Positions 14,386 to 18,236 of a DNA stretch of 18,236 nucleotides are shown piece after piece; positions within the stretch are counted from its first letter, which is position 1, and each line of letters begins with the position of its first letter. The notes below the pieces were generated by a model. The model was not told the origin of the DNA. It did no database searches and saw nothing but the letters and a program-made list of their open reading frames with translations. This DNA comes from CAZGOM01 sp964542875 (GTDB taxonomy: Bacteria > Planctomycetota > Phycisphaerae > Phycisphaerales > Phycisphaeraceae), in the NCBI GenBank assembly GCA_964542875.1, contig CAZIWA010000115.1, forward strand, positions 1 to 18,236, given 5' to 3'. The position numbers and the translations under genes were made by a program.

Positions 14386-14580
14386 ATGAAGATCGAACCC
14401 TTTCTGGCTGAGCTGAACCGGCTGCGTAAAGATGTGGATGAAGACCCCACCGATGTGGAGTGGCTGGCGCTGCACCATGCGTTCGTCTTCATCAGCTACA
14501 AGATGTCCGACTTCCAGAAATATCTTGACGAAGCGGAAAAACGCGGGGAGTTTGACGCGTTTAAAGAAGAAATGAAATGA
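14386..14580 (+). CDS. Small acidic protein of unknown function, first gene of the TMTC-like operon
   Basis: The 64-residue product (MKIEPFLAELNRLRKDVDED to DAFKEEMK) is charged, predicted largely helical, with no signal peptide or membrane segment, so probably cytoplasmic. I do not recognise a family. Reasons to believe it: GAGG at 14372-14375 lies 10 nt before the ATG, codon use fits its neighbours, and its stop overlaps the next gene's start (ATGA at 14577-14580), a typical translational-coupling arrangement. It lies within an evident operon. A role assisting the downstream membrane enzyme is possible but only inferred from position. Confidence 0.7.
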   Translation: MKIEPFLAELNRLRKDVDEDPTDVEWLALHHAFVFISYKMSDFQKYLDEAEKRGEFDAFKEEMK

Positions 14581-16658
14581 CGCATGACGGGCACATCCCC
14601 GATGGCTCCATGAAGCGGGCCCATTGGATCGCCCTGGCGGTGATCCTGCTGGCCACGGTGGCTGTGTACATGCAGATGAAGGGGCATGCCTTCATCTATT
14701 TCGACGATAACGAGTATGTGTTTGAGAACCCGCATGTGGCGGGAGGGCTGACGGCGGAGAACATGCGCTGGGCGCTGACTTCGACGGAACTGGCCAATTG
14801 GCATCCGCTAACGTTCTGGTCGCACCAGTTGGACGGCACGCTGTTTGGGCTTAATGCCGGCGCACACCGGATGATGAACCTGGCATGGCACCTGGGGTGC
14901 GTGGGGCTGGTGTTTGAGCTGTTTCGGCGGATGACCAAGAGCGCCTGGGCGGGGTTGTTTATCGCGGGGGCGTTTGCGCTGCATCCGGTGAATGTGGAAG
15001 TGGTGGCGTGGGTGGCGCAGCGAAAGACGCTGATCTCGACTTTTTTCACGCTGCTGTCGCTGATTGCCTACCTGGAGTACGCCAAGGCGCGCACGGCGAG
15101 GGGGTATGCGCTGGTGTGCCTGTGGCTGGGGCTGAGCCTGATGGCCAAGCCGATGGCGGTAAGCACGCCGGTGCTGTTTTTGATTCTGGATTACTGGCCG
15201 GGCGGGCGGCTTAAGGGGTGCGTGGACCCGACCTCGCGCGAAGCTTATGAACCGCAAGACCCGACCAAGCCGGTGGTGGTGCTGGAGAATGCAGACAGCA
15301 TTGTGCCGGGGTTTGACTGGAAAGCATTGCCGAGGCTGGTGATCGAAAAGCTGCCGATGTTTTTGATGGTGGCAGTGGTGGCGGGGGTGACGCTGCTGGC
15401 GCAGCGAGGCGCGGCATCGGGCGTGGAGGTGGTGGGGATCGGGCATCGCGCGGCCAATGCGTGCGTGAGCTATGGCCGCTATCTGGTGGCGATGGTGTGG
15501 CCGGAGAACCTGGCGATTTTTTATCCGCTGACATATCCGACGGCGATGCAGGTGATCGGCGCGGGGCTGATGCTGGCGGGGATCACGTGGATGGTGGCGC
15601 GGCTGAGCGCGCGGTACCCGTACATGCTGACGGGCTGGCTGTGGTACGTGGTGACGCTGCTGCCGGTGATCGGGCTGGTGCAGGTGGGGGCGCAATCGCA
15701 CGCGGACAGGTACGCGTATACGCCTCTCCTGGGTATCTGGCTGATGCTGGCGATGGGTGTGCCGGATCTGCTGGCGTTTCGGGTGCCGCATTGGAAGAGC
15801 CTGCTGGCGGTGGGGACACTGGTGCTGTTTATGGCCATGGGTATCAATACCTGGGGGCAAACGGCGTTCTGGGTGAATACGCGCGCGTTGTTTCAACGGG
15901 CACTGGATGTAACGCCGTACAACGCGATGGCCGCGGCGCAGGTGGGCCGGGCGGCGCTGGAGGAGAAGGACTACTCCAATGCCGCAGAGGCGCTGGATTT
16001 ATCGCTGAGGATCAACCCCAAGCAGCCGGATGTGTGGGCATCGCTGGCGACGTGCGTGCTGCGAGGCGGGCGGCCTGACATTGCATTGCAGATATTGAAT
16101 GAACCGCTGGTGAATTACCCCAGTGATGCGAGCCTGCTGTATGTGAGCGCGCTGGCCAAGGCGCAGGTGGGGGCCAGCCAGGATGCGCTGGATACGGTGA
16201 ATAAGATCGCCAAGCCGGATGCGGCGGCGCTGCAGGTGAAGGGGATGGCGCTGCTTTCCCTGGGTAAGCCAGGCGAGGCGCTGGTTGTGCTGGATGAAAG
16301 CGAGAAGCTGAGCCCGGGGAAGCCGGATACGGCGTACATGCGGGCGACGGCGCTGCTTGCGCTGGGGAAAGATGCCCAGGCGCTGGAGCCGCTTATCTAC
16401 GCTGCGGATCACCGGGGCGACCGGGGGAGCCTTTATAAACTCGGCATGCTGTACGATTCACTTGGCCAGCAAGCCAAGGCGCTGGAAGTGCTCGGCAAAG
16501 TGGCCAAGCAATGGCCGGATTTTTTTGAGGGCAGGCTTGGGCTGGCGGGTGTGTATTTGAAGATGGGCGACAAGGAACGCGCGGGGCTTTTGATTGATGA
16601 TGTGCTGCGGCGTGAGCCGGGGAATGCCCAGGCGGCACAGATGAAGGGCAAGTTGTAG
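14577..16658 (+). CDS. TMTC-like GT-C membrane glycosyltransferase with C-terminal TPR repeats
   Basis: The 693-residue product joins a polytopic membrane domain (about 1-430) to TPR repeats (about 440-690), the layout of TMTC O-mannosyltransferases and their bacterial relatives. Membrane segment 1 is near 15-34. The first extracytoplasmic loop has FDDNEYV with the Asp pair 43-44, the expected catalytic acidic motif of GT-C enzymes using lipid-linked sugars. Further family-like blocks are NWHPLTFWSHQLD (74-86), HPVNVEVVAWVAQRK (136-150), AKPMAVSTPVLFLILDYWP (190-208) and HADRYAYTPLLG late in the membrane domain. The TPRs include YSNAAEALDLSLRINPKQPD and GKPGEALVVLDESEKLSPGK. Donor and acceptor are unknown. 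An ATGA overlap couples it to the preceding 64-residue gene. An in-frame ATG at 14610 is an alternative start but lacks a ribosome site. Confidence 0.87.
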   Translation: MTHDGHIPDGSMKRAHWIALAVILLATVAVYMQMKGHAFIYFDDNEYVFENPHVAGGLTAENMRWALTSTELANWHPLTFWSHQLDGTLFGLNAGAHRMMNLAWHLGCVGLVFELFRRMTKSAWAGLFIAGAFALHPVNVEVVAWVAQRKTLISTFFTLLSLIAYLEYAKARTARGYALVCLWLGLSLMAKPMAVSTPVLFLILDYWPGGRLKGCVDPTSREAYEPQDPTKPVVVLENADSIVPGFDWKALPRLVIEKLPMFLMVAVVAGVTLLAQRGAASGVEVVGIGHRAANACVSYGRYLVAMVWPENLAIFYPLTYPTAMQVIGAGLMLAGITWMVARLSARYPYMLTGWLWYVVTLLPVIGLVQVGAQSHADRYAYTPLLGIWLMLAMGVPDLLAFRVPHWKSLLAVGTLVLFMAMGINTWGQTAFWVNTRALFQRALDVTPYNAMAAAQVGRAALEEKDYSNAAEALDLSLRINPKQPDVWASLATCVLRGGRPDIALQILNEPLVNYPSDASLLYVSALAKAQVGASQDALDTVNKIAKPDAAALQVKGMALLSLGKPGEALVVLDESEKLSPGKPDTAYMRATALLALGKDAQALEPLIYAADHRGDRGSLYKLGMLYDSLGQQAKALEVLGKVAKQWPDFFEGRLGLAGVYLKMGDKERAGLLIDDVLRREPGNAQAAQMKGKL

Positions 16659-16679
16659 GGTTTTATTCAGGGGAACGGG

Positions 16680-17120
16680 ATGACCAAGAAACGACGTGTG
16701 GCGATGTGGTGCGCGGTGAGTGCGGTGCTGGCGCTGCTGCTGGCTGGGTGTTTGATTTTTATGGTGCAGCCGACGCGAGTGGTGTTTGATAAGCAACTGA
16801 GTTTCAACTTTTCGGTGCAGATGGAGTTTTTAGATAACCGGGATCCGGACTTTGATGTAGTGGTTCATGATGGGGCGTTTATGTCGGAGACTTTTGAGTT
16901 GCAGTGGGTGGACCCCGCAGTGGTATTGCGGTTGATTGCGGTGTCGGCGTCGGGGTCGGATCTGGTTCTGGTGATTGACCGGAAGAATTTGCAGGATGTG
17001 TATGTGGTGTACGACCGGAAGACACGGATGGTGCAGCCGTGGACCGCGGAATCGAATTTGCTGGAGCGGTTTGAGGGGGAGAGTGGAGTGAAGGGGTTGA
17101 AGATGGTGGGAAAGAGTTAA
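16680..17120 (+). CDS. Small membrane-anchored protein or lipoprotein of unknown function
   Basis: The 146-residue product starts MTKKRRVAMWCAVSAVLALL, a basic N-region and hydrophobic helix ending in LLAGC, which fits a lipobox with C24 as the lipidated residue. Hydrophobic residues continue after the cysteine (LIFMV), so an uncleaved membrane anchor is equally possible. The rest (about 35-146) looks like a small extracytoplasmic beta-rich domain with no family I recognise. AGGGGAACGGG directly before the ATG provides a ribosome site. It is 21 bp after the glycosyltransferase stop and is probably the last gene of that operon. A link to glycosyl transfer is inferred only from position. Confidence 0.75.
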   Translation: MTKKRRVAMWCAVSAVLALLLAGCLIFMVQPTRVVFDKQLSFNFSVQMEFLDNRDPDFDVVVHDGAFMSETFELQWVDPAVVLRLIAVSASGSDLVLVIDRKNLQDVYVVYDRKTRMVQPWTAESNLLERFEGESGVKGLKMVGKS

Positions 17121-17160
17121 CCGCGGGAGAGGGGGCAGGAACGGGTTTAGTTTTGGGGTG

Positions 17161-18236
17161 TCAGGCGGGGGTGACGTGGGGAAAGAGTTCGGAGTAGGTG
17201 GGGCGCAGGCCAAAGCGAAGGGCGAAGTCCACGATGGCGGCGGTGGCGACATTGCCTGAGGCAAGGATGCGGTCGTGGGTGTAGGGGCAGCGGGTGATGC
17301 CCTGGGGGAGTTCAAAGAGGAGAGGGAGCGCGCCGGTGGCCTGGTAGACGTAGGTTTGAAAGGTGAAGCACCAGGCCGGGGGGGAGCATTGGTCGGGGTG
17401 GAGGGCGTCGAAGCCGGCGTCGATGAGGCGGGCGAGGCCGAAGGAGGCGATTTGTTCCTGGCGGCGGAAGGCCGCGGGGGGGACCATGGCTTCGGGCTGG
17501 TAGAAGCAGGGGTGGGTGCCGTGGGCGTGGAGGCTGAAGATGGCGTCGGGGAGCTCGCGGGTGAGGTAGTCGATGACGGCGCGGTTTTCAGGGGCAAGTC
17601 TGGGGCCAAAGAAGTTGTCGTGCTGGAGGTTGACGCCGGCGTCGTTGTAGTAGCCGCCCAGGTATTGGACCTGGTCGGGGGGGAAGGGTTGGGTTTCTTT
17701 TACGACGCGGCCTTTGGGGATGTTGCCGTCAGACCAGATGCCCTGCTGGACGAGGTAGAGGTCGTCGAGCTCCGCGCCGACGAGGTGATCGACGAGTGCG
17801 CGGGCGCGGCCGTCGGGGTTGAGGCAGGGGATGAGGGTGAGGCGGATTTTCTGGAGGAGTGCACGGAGGGAGGATTGGTCGTTACCGGCGGTGTCTTTAC
17901 CGGTTTCGAGGATGTGGATGAGGTTGAGGGCGACGGCGACGCCTTCGGTTTCGCCGCCATGCATGCAGGCGATGATGCAGAGGGAGGGTTTGGTGCGTTT
18001 TTTGGGGTCGAAGAAGGAGGAGGGGTGGTCGGAGGAGTTGGCGCTGGAGATGGTGGTTTTAGGGGATTGGGGTTCGAAGACGCCGTATTCAAAGGCGTGG
18101 ATGGGTTTGTTGCCCTGGGAGTGGCCGATGACGTGGACGTTGGCGATTTTCGCGGTGGCTGCGGCGTCGTGGATGTCGGAGAGCCTGGATTTGTAGAAAG
18201 CGGGGGAGGTGAAGAGGTGGGATTTTTTCTGGAGGG
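17161..18236 (-). CDS. M14-family zinc carboxypeptidase (5' end outside window)
   Basis: The frame stays open from the stop at 17161-17163 to the right edge, so the N-terminus is missing; 357 residues plus a split codon are present. M14 enzymes hydrolyse C-terminal peptide or amide bonds with a Zn ion bound by HxxE and a later His. Here MHGGETEG (His codon 17959-17961, Glu 17950-17952) gives HxxE; IPCLNPDGRAR is the usual Asn-Pro-Asp-Gly block; SLHAHGTH supplies the third ligand; LLFELPQG holds the likely catalytic Glu (17311-17313). IGHSQGNKPIHAFEYG upstream is typical of the family N-terminus. The segment that usually reads N-R reads GVNLQHDNFF, so a substrate-carboxylate Arg seems absent, suggesting unusual substrate use. 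ATG 17964 is internal, not the true start. It converges on the operon ending at 17120. Confidence 0.85.
   Translation of the reverse strand, partial: LQKKSHLFTSPAFYKSRLSDIHDAAATAKIANVHVIGHSQGNKPIHAFEYGVFEPQSPKTTISSANSSDHPSSFFDPKKRTKPSLCIIACMHGGETEGVAVALNLIHILETGKDTAGNDQSSLRALLQKIRLTLIPCLNPDGRARALVDHLVGAELDDLYLVQQGIWSDGNIPKGRVVKETQPFPPDQVQYLGGYYNDAGVNLQHDNFFGPRLAPENRAVIDYLTRELPDAIFSLHAHGTHPCFYQPEAMVPPAAFRRQEQIASFGLARLIDAGFDALHPDQCSPPAWCFTFQTYVYQATGALPLLFELPQGITRCPYTHDRILASGNVATAAIVDFALRFGLRPTYSELFPHVTPA

Noticed and set aside
14195..14389. 64-codon plus-strand frame across the third hairpin repeat
   Set aside because: It starts inside the terminator stem and reads through the repeat. The same HS-ASGRAVPP peptide appears wherever the repeat does, so it reflects the repeat and not a gene.
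14808..15896. 362-codon minus-strand frame opposite the TMTC-like gene
   Set aside because: Arg/His/Gln-rich shadow of a gene with clear membrane and TPR motifs.

Overview
The window looks like a GC-rich bacterial chromosome, most likely a planctomycete of the Phycisphaerae type. This is inferred from a prepilin-like protein with a FADGH motif, a surface protein with a LEPR-XLL-like N-terminal motif (EALESREMMSA) followed by Calx-beta repeats, a heparinase II/III-type lyase, weak or absent Shine-Dalgarno sites on many genes, and several families of dispersed intergenic hairpin repeats. No RNA gene, CRISPR array, transposase or prophage gene was seen.

Layout. Position 1-74 holds the tail of a plus-strand gene. 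A heparinase II/III-family gene (266-2257, minus) follows. A prepilin-like gene (2541-3359, plus) ends at a strong intrinsic terminator. A minus-strand housekeeping block follows: pheS (3464-4510), purD (4666-5958) and a phoH-family ATPase gene (6502-7602), separated by repeat-rich gaps. A minus-strand pair comes next: a DUF4126-type membrane protein (9804-10445), then a large secreted protein of unknown function (7813-9768). From 10984 the plus strand carries a 1057-residue Calx-beta surface protein that ends at a perfect 12-bp-stem terminator. Next is a three-gene operon (14386-17120): a 64-residue protein, a TMTC-like membrane glycosyltransferase with C-terminal TPRs, and a small membrane-anchored protein or lipoprotein. 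The window ends inside an M14 metallocarboxypeptidase gene (17161 to beyond 18236, minus).

How the genes may fit together. pheS (translation), purD (purine synthesis) and phoH (RNA-linked ATPase) are core genes. The rest is mostly envelope or export biology: prepilin, large secreted protein, Calx-beta surface protein, GT-C/TPR enzyme. The most interesting juxtaposition is the tandem beta-sandwich surface protein next to a TMTC-like enzyme. In animals, TMTC enzymes O-mannosylate beta-sandwich (cadherin) domains, so the Calx-beta protein is a candidate substrate. This is a hypothesis only: a terminator separates the two units.

Other structure. A 50-bp hairpin element occurs at 185-234 and 14250-14299 (49 of 50 positions identical), with a diverged third copy near 6456-6482. 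A 5-prime module accompanies two of these copies. A second hairpin family (GGGGACAGGT type) has copies at 6250-6285 and 7738-7772. The plus strand is clearly G-rich over C throughout, so plus genes favour G-ending and minus genes C-ending codons, suggesting the plus strand is the leading strand here.
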